Shown one piece after another: positions 1 through 8,780 of a stretch of DNA of 30,365 nucleotides. Numbering within the stretch: position 1 is the stretch's first letter; each line of letters opens with the position of its first letter. Position numbers and translations under genes: made by a program. The stretch comes from a virus: positions 1 through 30,365 of the IMG/VR virus record IMGVR_UViG_3300046777_003055; one strand, 5' to 3'. Below the pieces are notes generated by a model that ran no database searches, was not told where the DNA came from, and saw only the letters and a program-made list of their open reading frames with translations.

Positions 1-3000
1 TTCCCTGCTAACGTATTCTACGCCATTAATCTTAGTCGTTTCAAACTTCATGCTCAGAGAAGGTGCCTGAGGCATACCTGGGGCGCCATTACCCATGAGA
101 TCACGAGCAGAACGTCCACCGAGCTGCACGGGAATGGAACGACCGTCCGGGAGGGGAACAATAGCTTCGTTGTATTTGCCTTCGCCAATGAGGCTAAGCG
201 TGGGACCAGTAACAATGCCACCATTCGCAAACGCAGGTGGCGCAAAAGGCATAGATCCGGGTGCTCCACCTCCTCCAAGGCCTCCTGCGTATTGTCGTAT
301 TCCAGGAAGGCTGTCTGAAATACCTCCTCCGCTACCTGCTGGATTTCCACCGCCTCCGCCAAGGCCCGCAAACATTTTTGCAATACCAATGGCAATGTAA
401 GTGGCAATCATCTGTGAAGCCGCTTGAGACAAGGCTTGACCCACGCTTTGCAAGAAGCTTGCAAATACTTCTTTAGCAGTGGCGGTGCCAGAAATAAGAC
501 TTGCCACGCCAGTAGTCATTGCTTCACCAAATGCTGCCCCAATGCCATTGATTGAACTTTGCAGAGCGTCTGCAGCACCCTTTGCAATGGTAAGCTGCTC
601 AGTGGCACGGGCAACGCTTGCTGCCACTTCAGGACTCACTCCTTGGCTGATCTGCTGCTCGAAAGCGGCTCCTGCTTCATTGATAAATCCAGAACGTAAG
701 CCCTGTCCAACAATGCCAATTTGGCTTTCTACTTTTTGCGCTTCAAGAAGAGCTGCTCTATCGCGGAGCGTTTGCTGAGAGCTAGCAAAGCTTTCTTGCT
801 GTTTATTGATAACTTGCAATTGCGACTCAAGAATTGCAAGTACATCTTCTTGAATGTCTTTATCTTTAATTGCAGAAAGCAGTTGATCCGCCGCTTTCTG
901 AGTAAAGTTCCGCTGTTTAGCGAATATTGCATCCCTAGCCGCGCTTTCTTCCGCAAGCGCGGGAAGCGTCCCTCCTCTAATGAGTTGAATCTGTTCCAAA
1001 ATACTTTCAGTTTGCTCTTCAATGGTAAGCTTGGCGGCATTTACCTCTGCTGATGCGTCTTCAATGGATGACAATAAGACATTGCGAATATTTTGCTGCT
1101 TGCTTAACGCGTCTTTCTCTTTATTTATTGCAGCTATTGATGCGTTTAGCGCATCACCGCGTGCTTTTATAGAGGCCTCAATATCGGCAGTGCTAACAGC
1201 CTTGAGAGAAACGGCGGCAGATTTTGCAGTCAATTGCATTGTGGCATTTAATTCTTTCTGCGCTTGCTGGATTGCAACAACAGAATCAAAATATTTTTTT
1301 CCAGATGTTATTAATGTTTTCATGGACTCTGTGTCCATTTGTACATTTTGTGCCCCTAGAAGCAATCCTTTCGTAAATTCTTCCTTGCTTGTATACTTCA
1401 TTCCTCCGACTTCAACGCCACCGGCAATTGGATTGATTGGCACTCCAGCGATATTTTCAAAAGTTTGCTTTGCTGAGGCTTGTGCGATTTGCGCAGCGAT
1501 AAGCTTGCCGGCGGCAGCAAGTTTTTTCGCTCCATTACCGCTGCCATCTTCAATTAACTTTGCGACACTCTTGGCGTATTCTTGCTGAATTTTGCCAATG
1601 GCATTTGCGTAGCGTTCATTGGCCTTGTTGATTGCATCAGCATTTTGACGCTTAAAATCTTCAATCTCACGAGATTGAGCAATTTGCCTATCTTGAGCTG
1701 CTTCTTCTCTTGAAATCTTGTCTTCTGTGTATTGACGGATTGCATCACCGATCTTGCGCTCTTGTTCAAGCAATGCAGGATCTTCTCCTGCAATTCCACG
1801 ACGCAACAGTTCTTCTTCGCTTACTGCTGCTGCAAGTTCCCTGCGAACACGACCAATTTCTCGTTCATCTTGTAGTCGCTGGTCTCTGTAGCGACGCTCC
1901 AGCCCTTCAGCTTGCTTAATTGCATTTTCACGAATATTATTAATTTCCTGCTCATAACTCTTTCTCGCTTGAGCGATAGATTCTTCTCTTTGCTCAATTA
2001 GCCCAAGAAACTTACTGGCGCGTTTAGCGGCCTCAGGATCTTCGGTGGCGCCGGCAACAGTCGCCTCTCCGCCTTTCATTTTGCTTTCAGCAGCTTCGCG
2101 AGCCTTTGCAAGCTCGGCAAGTTGTTTTTTATAAAAAGCAATTTGATTCGGAAGGCCCTTTCGAAGACTTTCTTCGCCAGGGCCGCCAAACATGCGCTCA
2201 AAAATATTCCGATCATCTTGGTATCGTCCTGCTGCAATGGTTTGAAGCTGAGACTCTGCTTCTCTAATTTTTTGCTCGAAAAATTTAGTGCGATCTTCCA
2301 GATCTTTTACAGCTACATCACCACCAATAATTCGATCTGCAATGTTCTGAGCGCCTTCTCCAAGAAAAGCAGAACTAGCACCTCCTTTCCCGCCACTAAG
2401 TCTATTTTCCAAGAAAGTCGCGAAATCTTCCATCGCGCCCATTACTCCCATAATTTCTGTGATTGCCTCTGCCGCAAAGCTTTGAAGGCCACTAAGCATT
2501 GGGCCAATGGCTTTGCCAATGGCAATTTGCATTCGCTCTACGGCTTTTGCATAGCGTGCAGACGCATATTCTTGGCGAGTGGCGAGATCGTCAGAGTAGC
2601 CGGCGCTTTCCTCTAGTAAGCCCTTGGCAAATGTGACAAACTGGTCAACGCTTACCTGGCCGCTTTCAAAAGCTTTATCAAGATCTTGAAGTGCAATCTT
2701 GTTTGATCTTGCAAATTTGACCACTGCACCAGGCAGTCTTTCACCCAACTGCCCTCGAAGCTCCTCCGCAGTCACCTTGCCTTTACTAAACACCTGTGAA
2801 ACAGCACGCATCGCGCCGTCCACGTCTTGCATGCTGCCGCCTGTTTTTAATACGGCAACACTGACGCCTTCAAAAATCTCCCCAGTTGTTTTAGTGTCAA
2901 TTCCAAGCGCTGTTGTGCTTGCACGTAAACGGGTGAATTGACGATAAGCGTCTCCCAATGGGATGAGGAGACGATTGCTAATGTCAACCACTAAAGCGTT

Positions 3001-3933
3001 GGCTTCAGCAAAATCTTTTAAATCGGTGGATGCACTAGCAAGGCCAAGCCGCATTCGCCTTATGGCATTCGCTTGCTCTGTCATGGCAAAAGCCATGGCT
3101 GTCATATTGTCTACTGCTTGACCAATAGCTGCGCCAGTAAAAGCTCCTGTTACGCCTCCAGCGAGACCGCCAGCAATGCCGCCCACCGCACTACCAACGC
3201 CACCACCAAGACCTCCGCCATAAAGGAATGCACCGCCAGCAGCACCCATGCGCTGCCCTGTTGTAAGCGGACGGCGAGTTTGCTTTTCAATGGCTTGCTC
3301 GGTTTTGACAATTTCAGCATTAACTTTTTTCCACTCTCCCTCATTCGGAGAAATCTCGCGAGCGCGATTACGAAGAATGGTAAGCTTCGCTTCTAAGGCA
3401 TTGAGGCTGCCAGGTTCAAACGCCCCAAGATTTTCAGTGAGTTGAATATTTTCGGCCAGTTTATCAGCTTTCTGTAAATCAAAATTAAGCCGTGCAATTT
3501 CCCTCTGTAAATTCGTCCATGCTTCAGTATTTGGCTGAATCATGGAAGCGCTTATTTTTGCTGCCTGAATCTCGCGAGATAGGCCAGCGAAAGATTCCTG
3601 AGGAAAAGCCCCTGCTTGCGCTCGTAAACCGATTGACTGGGCCGTCATTCGGCCCATTTGTCTTTCTCCTTCTAATTGACCAATTTGAGAAGCTTTTACG
3701 TTGAATGCAGCAGATCCAACTGGGAGCTTGCGAAGTTGGCGTTCATACTTTGCTATTTCTTTATCTAGCTGCTTAAATGTCGTATTAAGCTGCTGCGTGA
3801 GCTTTGTATCGTCAAGCCTGATTTCAATGGGCTTAGACGTGCGGACGGCTTCAGTTAGAGCTTTATTTACCTTGTCAATTTCTTGCGCAACGCGAGAAGC
3901 ATTGGTAGAAAAATCAATTCTGTAAGTTGCCAT
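1..3933 (-). CDS. Tail tape measure protein (C-terminus cut by window edge)
   Basis: The minus strand is open from the ATG at 3933 to base 1 without a stop, giving at least 1311 residues; the true end lies outside the window. The protein sets tail length and is threaded through the tail tube. Residues about 350-440 match the tape-measure N-terminal domain (key string EELRGQLGERLPGAV). A glycine-rich, membrane-like stretch sits near residues 228-268. Long charged coiled-coil segments run about 600-780. A Gly-rich tail precedes the segment NGGIVTGPTLSLIGEGKYNE near residue 1237, a common C-terminal signature of lambda-type tape measures. It follows the gp10-like gene with a gap of only 2 bases. 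High confidence from length, position and motifs. Confidence 0.93.
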   Translation of the reverse strand, partial: MATYRIDFSTNASRVAQEIDKVNKALTEAVRTSKPIEIRLDDTKLTQQLNTTFKQLDKEIAKYERQLRKLPVGSAAFNVKASQIGQLEGERQMGRMTAQSIGLRAQAGAFPQESFAGLSREIQAAKISASMIQPNTEAWTNLQREIARLNFDLQKADKLAENIQLTENLGAFEPGSLNALEAKLTILRNRAREISPNEGEWKKVNAEIVKTEQAIEKQTRRPLTTGQRMGAAGGAFLYGGGLGGGVGSAVGGIAGGLAGGVTGAFTGAAIGQAVDNMTAMAFAMTEQANAIRRMRLGLASASTDLKDFAEANALVVDISNRLLIPLGDAYRQFTRLRASTTALGIDTKTTGEIFEGVSVAVLKTGGSMQDVDGAMRAVSQVFSKGKVTAEELRGQLGERLPGAVVKFARSNKIALQDLDKAFESGQVSVDQFVTFAKGLLEESAGYSDDLATRQEYASARYAKAVERMQIAIGKAIGPMLSGLQSFAAEAITEIMGVMGAMEDFATFLENRLSGGKGGASSAFLGEGAQNIADRIIGGDVAVKDLEDRTKFFEQKIREAESQLQTIAAGRYQDDRNIFERMFGGPGEESLRKGLPNQIAFYKKQLAELAKAREAAESKMKGGEATVAGATEDPEAAKRASKFLGLIEQREESIAQARKSYEQEINNIRENAIKQAEGLERRYRDQRLQDEREIGRVRRELAAAVSEEELLRRGIAGEDPALLEQERKIGDAIRQYTEDKISREEAAQDRQIAQSREIEDFKRQNADAINKANERYANAIGKIQQEYAKSVAKLIEDGSGNGAKKLAAAGKLIAAQIAQASAKQTFENIAGVPINPIAGGVEVGGMKYTSKEEFTKGLLLGAQNVQMDTESMKTLITSGKKYFDSVVAIQQAQKELNATMQLTAKSAAVSLKAVSTADIEASIKARGDALNASIAAINKEKDALSKQQNIRNVLLSSIEDASAEVNAAKLTIEEQTESILEQIQLIRGGTLPALAEESAARDAIFAKQRNFTQKAADQLLSAIKDKDIQEDVLAILESQLQVINKQQESFASSQQTLRDRAALLEAQKVESQIGIVGQGLRSGFINEAGAAFEQQISQGVSPEVAASVARATEQLTIAKGAADALQSSINGIGAAFGEAMTTGVASLISGTATAKEVFASFLQSVGQALSQAASQMIATYIAIGIAKMFAGLGGGGGNPAGSGGGISDSLPGIRQYAGGLGGGGAPGSMPFAPPAFANGGIVTGPTLSLIGEGKYNEAIVPLPDGRSIPVQLGGRSARDLMGNGAPGMPQAPSLSMKFETTKINGVEYVSRE

Positions 3934-3935
3934 AA

Positions 3936-4460
3936 TTAGCGGCCTCCATTACGAAGTACAGTTTCAATTACAGTGTCAATTTCGTCAAGCGTTGGTTCCG
4001 TCCATGGACGAGCAGGGTAAGCTCCCCCTGTTTTTGCTCTTCCCCCGTCATGGACAAGCTCAGCCACATCATCTTCCCAAGTAAATTCAGTTACAGATTT
4101 ACCGATTTGCCGTCTTTGCTTGCTTTGCAAAAGAGCCCCAGTGTCAACAATGTCACGAGGGCTGTCAACAATTTCCCCATTTTTGCGTCTCGTTCTATTT
4201 TCCGCATCTTTATTTTCCCATAACCATTTCTCGCTTGTCATCTGCTGATCAAAGTCTTTATCAGCCCAGTCCATTGCTCTTTCAAAAGTACGTTGATTGA
4301 TTCCCCTTAGTTGCCTCAGTTCATTTCCTTCGAATTCTTGCACGTTCATGCCGACAGCACGCCTTGCCCCTTTGGACAGCGAAGACAAGCCATCAAGAAG
4401 ACGACCAATTGCGCTATCAGCTCTAAATGCATTACTTTCAAAGCGAAGCTGATAGGCCAT
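3936..4460 (-). CDS. Tail completion / HK97 gp10-like protein
   Basis: 174 residues starting MAYQLRFESN. The C-terminal half (ELVHDGGRAKTGGAYPARPW, ending in an acidic helix DEIDTVIETVL) resembles HK97 gp10-family tail-completion proteins, in which a G-rich loop and a PARPW-type motif precede the last helix. These proteins act at the head-tail junction or at the end of the tail tube. It lies between the frameshifted chaperone gene and the tape measure and is probably co-translated with the tape measure. The usual place for gp10 is upstream of the tail tube, so the order here is slightly unusual. The function is inferred from motif and position. Confidence 0.65.
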   Translation of the reverse strand: MAYQLRFESNAFRADSAIGRLLDGLSSLSKGARRAVGMNVQEFEGNELRQLRGINQRTFERAMDWADKDFDQQMTSEKWLWENKDAENRTRRKNGEIVDSPRDIVDTGALLQSKQRRQIGKSVTEFTWEDDVAELVHDGGRAKTGGAYPARPWTEPTLDEIDTVIETVLRNGGR

Positions 4461-4498
4461 TTTAGCAATGCACTAGATGCTATCAACAATCTAACATT

Positions 4499-4909
4499 TC
4501 AACGTAATTCAGCGCCTATCATCCCTACAATCGCTGGCGGCATTTTTTCGTTCTTTAACGCCCATTGCAGAGCTTCTTTCGTGCTTTCTTTAATTGACGC
4601 GGAGCCGTTTTCAATCTCAAATGGCAAGAATTGATCCAGTTTCACTCTATTTCCTTTGCCTCCCAATGCAGAACAAACAACCACAGCAAGCTTGGCCGTA
4701 GCAACGCTTGAAGCATTTGTCCTACGCTGCATTGTTTCGTAATAATGTTTTAACACGTCTGCCAGTAATTTCACTGGAAGGCGCGAAAAATTAGCGGCCT
4801 GAAACAATGGATCGGAGAGTTGAAGACTTGCTAGCTGACAAAATACTTCAGTCCAATCAGTGGCATTGTCAATAGCAAGCTCGGCTTGCTCGGCAAGCCG
4901 CTCTATTAG
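4499..4909 (-). CDS. Tail assembly chaperone, -1 frame extension (GT fusion)
   Basis: This frame has no convincing start of its own. The first possible start codon is a TTG at 4807, yet the frame is open from the slippery site at 4909, beginning LIERLAEQAELAIDNATDW. Reading it as the -1 continuation of the upstream chaperone explains the open stretch 4808-4909. It adds 136 residues ending in IGAELR. In lambda-like phages the T domain of the gpGT fusion recruits the tail tube protein to the tape measure. A short gap separates its TGA from the gp10-like gene. Confidence 0.8.
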   Translation of the reverse strand, partial: LIERLAEQAELAIDNATDWTEVFCQLASLQLSDPLFQAANFSRLPVKLLADVLKHYYETMQRRTNASSVATAKLAVVVCSALGGKGNRVKLDQFLPFEIENGSASIKESTKEALQWALKNEKMPPAIVGMIGAELR

Positions 4910-4915
4910 TTTTTT
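4882..4915 (-). promoter_or_regulatory. Programmed -1 ribosomal frameshift signal (tail chaperone)
   Basis: On the minus strand the heptamer AAAAAAC occupies 4915-4909, in register as GC[A AAA AAC] TAA. An 8-nt spacer follows. Then comes a perfect 8-bp stem CGGCTTGC (4900-4893) with GCAAGCCG (4889-4882) around a 3-nt loop. An overlapping alternative hairpin (AGCAAGC with GCTTGCT, 4890-4874) is mutually exclusive with it. Heptamer, spacer and stem are all within the usual range for phage -1 frameshifting. Confidence 0.88.
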
Positions 4916-5421
4916 GCTTCTTCTTCTCCCTCGTCAATAGTATCTTCAATTCCCTTATCTTCCGCTGCCATAAAAGCTTCCGCTTGATCAAGAAGCTCCT
5001 TAGGAAGCATTTTGGTATCTTCCATGGACCAATCGTCAGTGGAGGTCCATTTCTTGCCCTGCAGCACCTCTCCGCGATTCTTGAAGAAGATAGTAATCAA
5101 TTCACCAAATTGCTCGCGAGGGGAAGGAAGCGATGCCATTAATGCAATTGATTCTTCAGAATATTCTTGCAGAATACTTTGTCCATCTCCACCATTTTGC
5201 AGCAATGCAAAAGCCTCCTCCTCGTCAATGCTTTTTTCTTGTGCAATCTTTTTGGCTAGGGCTATAGCACGCAGAGTGAATTGTGCTCGCTTCTGCCCTT
5301 GCTCTTCTCGCGTCCAAGCTTCTTCGGCTAGCCAGCTTCCATACTTGCGCAGCCTTAGGCAGTCTCCAATTTCTACATACTCCGCGTTGCTCAGCAGAAA
5401 AATGTTGGAATACTTGCTCAT
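4906..5421 (-). CDS. Tail assembly chaperone, zero-frame product (gpG-like)
   Basis: 171 residues, MSKYSNIFLLSNAEYV to EGEEEAKN. The protein is acidic and helical, with a very acidic C-terminus. It sits just upstream of the tape measure gene, where siphophages carry the gpG/gpGT chaperone pair that coats the tape measure during tail assembly. The last three sense codons GCA AAA AAC form the in-frame slippery heptamer A AAA AAC just before the TAA stop. A GC-rich hairpin follows 8 nt downstream. The -1 frame continues for 136 codons, so a minor fusion of about 307 residues is predicted. The family is assigned from gene order plus the frameshift signal rather than from sequence recognition. Confidence 0.82.
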   Translation of the reverse strand: MSKYSNIFLLSNAEYVEIGDCLRLRKYGSWLAEEAWTREEQGQKRAQFTLRAIALAKKIAQEKSIDEEEAFALLQNGGDGQSILQEYSEESIALMASLPSPREQFGELITIFFKNRGEVLQGKKWTSTDDWSMEDTKMLPKELLDQAEAFMAAEDKGIEDTIDEGEEEAKN

Positions 5422-5429
5422 GGTAGTCT

Positions 5430-5648
5430 CTATTGCAACGGAAGTCTAGCATTGAGAATCCTCATCGGCACTCCATTACCGATTGCCTTAAATGGCAAGC
5501 TCACTTCTATTTCTTCTTTGCCAAAATTAAGCACAATGGAAGATGGGCAATCGGAAAGGAAGCAAGCCAAGCCCGCTTTTACAAATAAGTCATCCTTGCT
5601 TGTGTCAAAAAGCCAAACCTTTTCGCACTTGCTTTTAACTAATCTCAT
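5430..5648 (-). CDS. Small hypothetical tail-region protein
   Basis: 72 residues, MRLVKSKCEKVW to NARLPLQ. Its ATG overlaps the stop of the upstream gene in an ATGA arrangement (5645-5648), which indicates translational coupling. The protein has an alternating beta-rich pattern with no recognised motif. Its place between a tail-completion-like gene and the chaperone gene suggests a small tail or head-tail joining role, which is inference only. Confidence 0.6.
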   Translation of the reverse strand: MRLVKSKCEKVWLFDTSKDDLFVKAGLACFLSDCPSSIVLNFGKEEIEVSLPFKAIGNGVPMRILNARLPLQ

Positions 5649-6055
5649 GAACGAGGATATACGTTTAAAAGTTCTGTGTCAGGAATTCTAATGCGATATT
5701 GTCCATACACAACATCACTTTCTGGGCGAAACGAAAATTGGGCATCAGGGAAGCGTCTTGCCATTCGTTCTGCCGCTTGCGACAATGCAGAAGAATTAGG
5801 TGTGTAGTCGACGAGGACTACCGTCCACTGCTTATTGTTTTGTACTTTTCCTACCATGGCTCTTGGGCTTGTTGCCGGAAATTCTTCAATCGTCACTTCA
5901 AGCCCTTTTACTTTCCATGCACTAGGAACGCTTTGCCTACCCACTACATACACAGCAGGAAGCGTGGAATTATTTGGCAATGTATAAGTGCCAATAAGAT
6001 TGGGCGATGCAGAAAGCAGTTCAGTAACTGTCTCGCGCAGTTGTGAAATGTTCAT
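5645..6055 (-). CDS. Putative tail terminator / minor tail protein
   Basis: 136 residues, MNISQLRETVTELL to LLNVYPRS. An N-terminal helix is followed by a beta-rich body, the general shape of tail terminator (gpU-like) or minor tail proteins. It is the first gene after the tail tube gene. The ATG at 6055 lies in the U-tract of a terminator hairpin (6061-6084), with no separate Shine-Dalgarno sequence outside that hairpin. Its expression is therefore probably kept well below that of the tail tube. The function is assigned from position only. Confidence 0.6.
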   Translation of the reverse strand: MNISQLRETVTELLSASPNLIGTYTLPNNSTLPAVYVVGRQSVPSAWKVKGLEVTIEEFPATSPRAMVGKVQNNKQWTVVLVDYTPNSSALSQAAERMARRFPDAQFSFRPESDVVYGQYRIRIPDTELLNVYPRS

Positions 6056-6084
6056 TAAAAAGCCTGTTTCCGTAGGAACAGGCT
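6056..6084 (-). terminator. Terminator/attenuator after the tail tube gene
   Basis: On the minus strand a stem AGCCTGTTCC pairs with GGAAACAGGCT (10 bp, one bulged base) around a 3-nt loop and is followed by a run of T. It lies 23 bp after the tail tube stop and abuts the next start codon. This is typical of an attenuator that lets an abundant structural gene be transcribed more than the genes behind it. Confidence 0.75.
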
Positions 6085-6106
6085 AGCGAAAAACAATGGA
6101 AAGGAA

Positions 6107-6685
6107 TCAGGAATTAGGAGCGGTGGGGATGATGCTGCCAGTTTCGGAAGCATTCTGGTGAATGCCAATGCGACCACGGCTGGTCAAATCAAACGTCACT
6201 TCCACGAGGTTATCGGCGGGATAGCTCTCGTTATAGTTCATCACGCAAGCAACAAATGCCACGCGATCGTAGTAATAAGTGTTGCCCGAAGCGCCAAGTT
6301 GCTTGTTAATTTCCACATACACTTCGTGGTTCTTGTCATAGCGCGAAGCACTAATCACTTGGAATGCTTCATCAAAGCTATTCGGTAGGAACACAGTGCC
6401 ATCTACGTCCTTCTGGAAATAAGACGTGATAGAGGCGGTCGCTTGACTGGTAACGATCACGCTATCAGCAAAACCGCCACCACCAAGGAGATAGAATTCT
6501 TGGTTACCATCATTGAAGGCAACGGAAGCAGTGGTAGCTGCTTGCAGCGTGTAGAGAGTGGGAGCGCCGCTAACAGTGAAGGTGGCGCCACTTTGAGTGA
6601 TGGTGGGACGAGAAGTGCCACCAATGGAGCCTACGCGGACAATCACGTCCTGGCTCTTCACTAGCTCAGTGGGATGGTAGAGCAT
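6107..6685 (-). CDS. Major tail tube protein (putative)
   Basis: 192 residues, MLYHPTELVKSQ to SIIPTAPNS. The protein is Thr/Ser/Ala/Gly-rich and beta-rich, has no membrane segment and includes a central segment VEINKQLGASGNTYYYDRVA. Size, composition and place (after the connectors, before the chaperones and tape measure) fit a siphophage tail tube protein, which polymerises as hexamers around the tape measure. The strong hairpin directly downstream agrees with a highly expressed structural gene. The sequence itself was not recognised as a specific family. Confidence 0.7.
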   Translation of the reverse strand: MLYHPTELVKSQDVIVRVGSIGGTSRPTITQSGATFTVSGAPTLYTLQAATTASVAFNDGNQEFYLLGGGGFADSVIVTSQATASITSYFQKDVDGTVFLPNSFDEAFQVISASRYDKNHEVYVEINKQLGASGNTYYYDRVAFVACVMNYNESYPADNLVEVTFDLTSRGRIGIHQNASETGSIIPTAPNS

Positions 6686-6712
6686 GAGAAATTCCTCAAT
6701 GAAAGAAGAGAG

Positions 6713-7102
6713 TTAAGCGTTGTCCACGCTGCCTTTGCCAATCAGTCTAAAAATTCCCCTGATCGGCGTGCCTAAGAACTGCCAATAGTGAATAGCAATT
6801 TCTTCATTAGGCAACAGTTCAAATCTCCCTTCTCTCCCATTGATAGTGGCAAGCGCGGAATCGCCAGGTGTCACTCCAGACAGTGCCAAAGGTGACGTGA
6901 GACGCCCTTCCATGTACACTGCAGTTTGATCAGCCCCCAATAAATAGTCAAAACGGGGATCGCGCTTCTGCCTTAATGAGGCATAATGCACCACCCCCGT
7001 TGCGACGGGCACGTAATTACCAGTTTCGCTGTCAAGAGCATAGCCCGAAGCCACGTGAAATACCAAGGTGGCATTAGCAAGTGGCTCCAGAAAGTTGCTC
7101 AC
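6713..7102 (-). CDS. Head-tail joining protein (stopper-like, putative)
   Basis: 129 residues, beginning with GTG at 7102 and overlapping the previous stop in a GTGA arrangement. It starts MSNFLEPLANATLVFHVAS and ends RLIGKGSVDNA. The beta-rich body contains VYMEGRLTSPLALSGVTPGD and ends in an IRGIFRLIGKG strand, compatible with small head-completion or stopper proteins. Its position between the DUF4054-like connector and the tail tube supports this. There is no specific motif match. Confidence 0.55.
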   Translation of the reverse strand: MSNFLEPLANATLVFHVASGYALDSETGNYVPVATGVVHYASLRQKRDPRFDYLLGADQTAVYMEGRLTSPLALSGVTPGDSALATINGREGRFELLPNEEIAIHYWQFLGTPIRGIFRLIGKGSVDNA

Positions 7103-7410
7103 ACGACAAACCCAACAGAAGAAAGAGGAAGATTATTGGTCATTCGTTTGAACTCCTGACCATACTGAGTGGCGTCAAGCCCCTCACCGTATACCTTGCC
7201 GTCAGTGGCACCAATTTGAATGCCCATTTGAGCAAGTTGAATGGCAATGATATGGGCAGCAAGGAATTTGACTGCCCTATCAGTTTGATCCCCAAACACA
7301 TCGCTAGAAGCATCGTAAGAAGCTTCTGCAATGGCACCATTGACAATGCCAGAAGGATGTGGACTGAATTCAGGGAAGCGCTCAAGAAAGCTTGCGTAGG
7401 TAACTGCCAT
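7099..7410 (-). CDS. Head-tail connector, DUF4054-like
   Basis: 103 residues. The pattern of FLERFPEFSPHPSGIVNGAI near the N-terminus followed by VKFLAAHIIAIQLAQMG in the middle is typical of DUF4054 head-tail adaptors: a short helix ending in PEF, then an LLAAHL helix. These all-helical adaptors dock on the portal after packaging. The gene sits two bases downstream of the preceding gene's stop and overlaps the next gene by four bases. Confidence 0.72.
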   Translation of the reverse strand: MAVTYASFLERFPEFSPHPSGIVNGAIAEASYDASSDVFGDQTDRAVKFLAAHIIAIQLAQMGIQIGATDGKVYGEGLDATQYGQEFKRMTNNLPLSSVGFVV

Positions 7411-7412
7411 AA

Positions 7413-7799
7413 TCAGGCTTTCCCAATACGAATGGCTTCAACGCGCTTTGCAATGGCATTCCTTACGCGAATGCGCCCTTCGATCTTCTTCCAATCTGCC
7501 AGACGATCTGGATCATGGATGAGTTCAATGGCGCGGATGGCTTGTGTAAGGGGAAGTTCGCTAAGGCTTTGAACATTTTCAGGCAGGTCTTCTACCATCA
7601 CTTGTTCTTTCATTTCTTCAATGGCACCAATAGCAAGAAGCTTTTTAACAGTGCCGTTCTCCTTCGCTTCCTTCCATTTTTCATCAGGGATTTCCTGATT
7701 AAGACCAGGCGTTAGTTGAATGAGCCCGCTCTTGGTAATAATGCCAAACCCTGCATCGCGAGGGGGATTTTCAAGTTCGGGACGATAAGCAATCAGCAT
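7413..7799 (-). CDS. Hypothetical head-region protein
   Basis: 128 residues, MLIAYRPELENPPRD to AIRIGKA. The N-terminal third is beta-like (GFGIITKSGLIQLTPGLNQ). The rest is helical and highly charged, with a coiled-coil-like run LPLTQAIRAIELIHDPDRL. It lies between the major capsid gene and the connector and is separated from the capsid gene by 56 bp. It may be a capsid-connector accessory protein. No family was recognised. Confidence 0.55.
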   Translation of the reverse strand: MLIAYRPELENPPRDAGFGIITKSGLIQLTPGLNQEIPDEKWKEAKENGTVKKLLAIGAIEEMKEQVMVEDLPENVQSLSELPLTQAIRAIELIHDPDRLADWKKIEGRIRVRNAIAKRVEAIRIGKA

Positions 7800-7855
7800 T
7801 GTTCAAGAAAAACAATTGCTAATAGCTTAACGCCCCTCTTCTTGATTAACTATCC

Positions 7856-8764
7856 TCAGGCAGAGGCCTGCACGTAGATCATGCTCTTGGGATAGTACAG
7901 AGCAACGCCACCCACGCGGGCATGAGCAGGAACAATGAATTCCAGTCCACGCTGTTGAGGCGGGAACAGCTCAAGAGGCTGAGGAATGTGCAGTTGCACT
8001 TTCTCAGGATCACGCTTGTACACAACCATACGGTCGGTGTTCAGCACGCTGTTGTCAGCTTCCAACTGGTTGATGGGCTCAACGTTGCGGATGTAGGGGT
8101 TGGTACGCAGGAAGTACTCAAGCACGGTCACATCCGAAGAATCGGAGTTGCGAGTGGTGCTAATCTTGTTGTAATCCGCGTAAGACAGCAGAATGGTGTC
8201 GGGCTGCTCCTTCATCTTCGAGCCGTTGATAATGGCAGTCACGCCATAATTCAGCAGCTCCAGCATTTCCTGGGCAGTGGTGCCGGTAGTGGTAAACCAC
8301 TTATCAGCAGCAACAACGTCCACAGTGGAATTGTTGAAGAAACCAGCGAGACCCACAGAGCTTTCGCCGAAGAAAGCCAGGCTCTCCACTTTCTCTTCAT
8401 AGGCACGACGCACAGCAGCAGCACGACGCTGCTCCAGGGCAATGTTGGCCATTTGAGCAGCACGCAGTTCCTGCACGGTGTAGCCAAAGCTGCCACCGAA
8501 GGAACGGATGTTGATACTCTTCTCCACTTGGCTGATGTCAGCACGGGGCAGATCATCAGCAGCGTCCGCAATCAGACGGAACTCACCAGTGGAGTCCATG
8601 ATGCGATAGGTGAAGGTCTGGGCGCCAGGACCAGCTTCAGCAGTGACGGGAAGAACAGTGGGATATTTAATATCCGCATACTGCACTTCAAAGACTTGGG
8701 GGCGAATGTACTCAAGCTGACGCTCAAGGAACAGGCCCGCATCATCCATACGGAATTCAGACAT
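7856..8764 (-). CDS. Major capsid protein, DUF2184-like
   Basis: 302 residues, MSEFRMDDAGLFLERQLEYI to MIYVQASA. The order fits DUF2184-type HK97-fold major capsid proteins. An N-terminal helix LFLERQLEYIRPQVFEVQY is followed by PTVLPVTAEAGPGAQTFTYR, a DISQVEKSINIRSFGGSFGYT segment, an extended helix rich in RRAAAVRRAYEEK, and a late beta region. A perfect AGGAGG lies 10 nt upstream of the ATG, the clearest ribosome-binding site in the operon and fitting for the most abundant virion protein. It follows the decoration protein. Confidence 0.88.
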   Translation of the reverse strand: MSEFRMDDAGLFLERQLEYIRPQVFEVQYADIKYPTVLPVTAEAGPGAQTFTYRIMDSTGEFRLIADAADDLPRADISQVEKSINIRSFGGSFGYTVQELRAAQMANIALEQRRAAAVRRAYEEKVESLAFFGESSVGLAGFFNNSTVDVVAADKWFTTTGTTAQEMLELLNYGVTAIINGSKMKEQPDTILLSYADYNKISTTRNSDSSDVTVLEYFLRTNPYIRNVEPINQLEADNSVLNTDRMVVYKRDPEKVQLHIPQPLELFPPQQRGLEFIVPAHARVGGVALYYPKSMIYVQASA

Positions 8765-8780
8765 TTTTAAGAGCCTCCTA

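Noticed and set aside
54-407. Separate 117-residue minus-strand gene
   Set aside because: It lies in another frame inside the tape measure gene, and the tape measure frame is open throughout.
7922-8770. Plus-strand 282-residue reading frame
   Set aside because: A long shadow of the major capsid gene with a His/Val/Leu-rich mirror composition and no ribosome-binding site.
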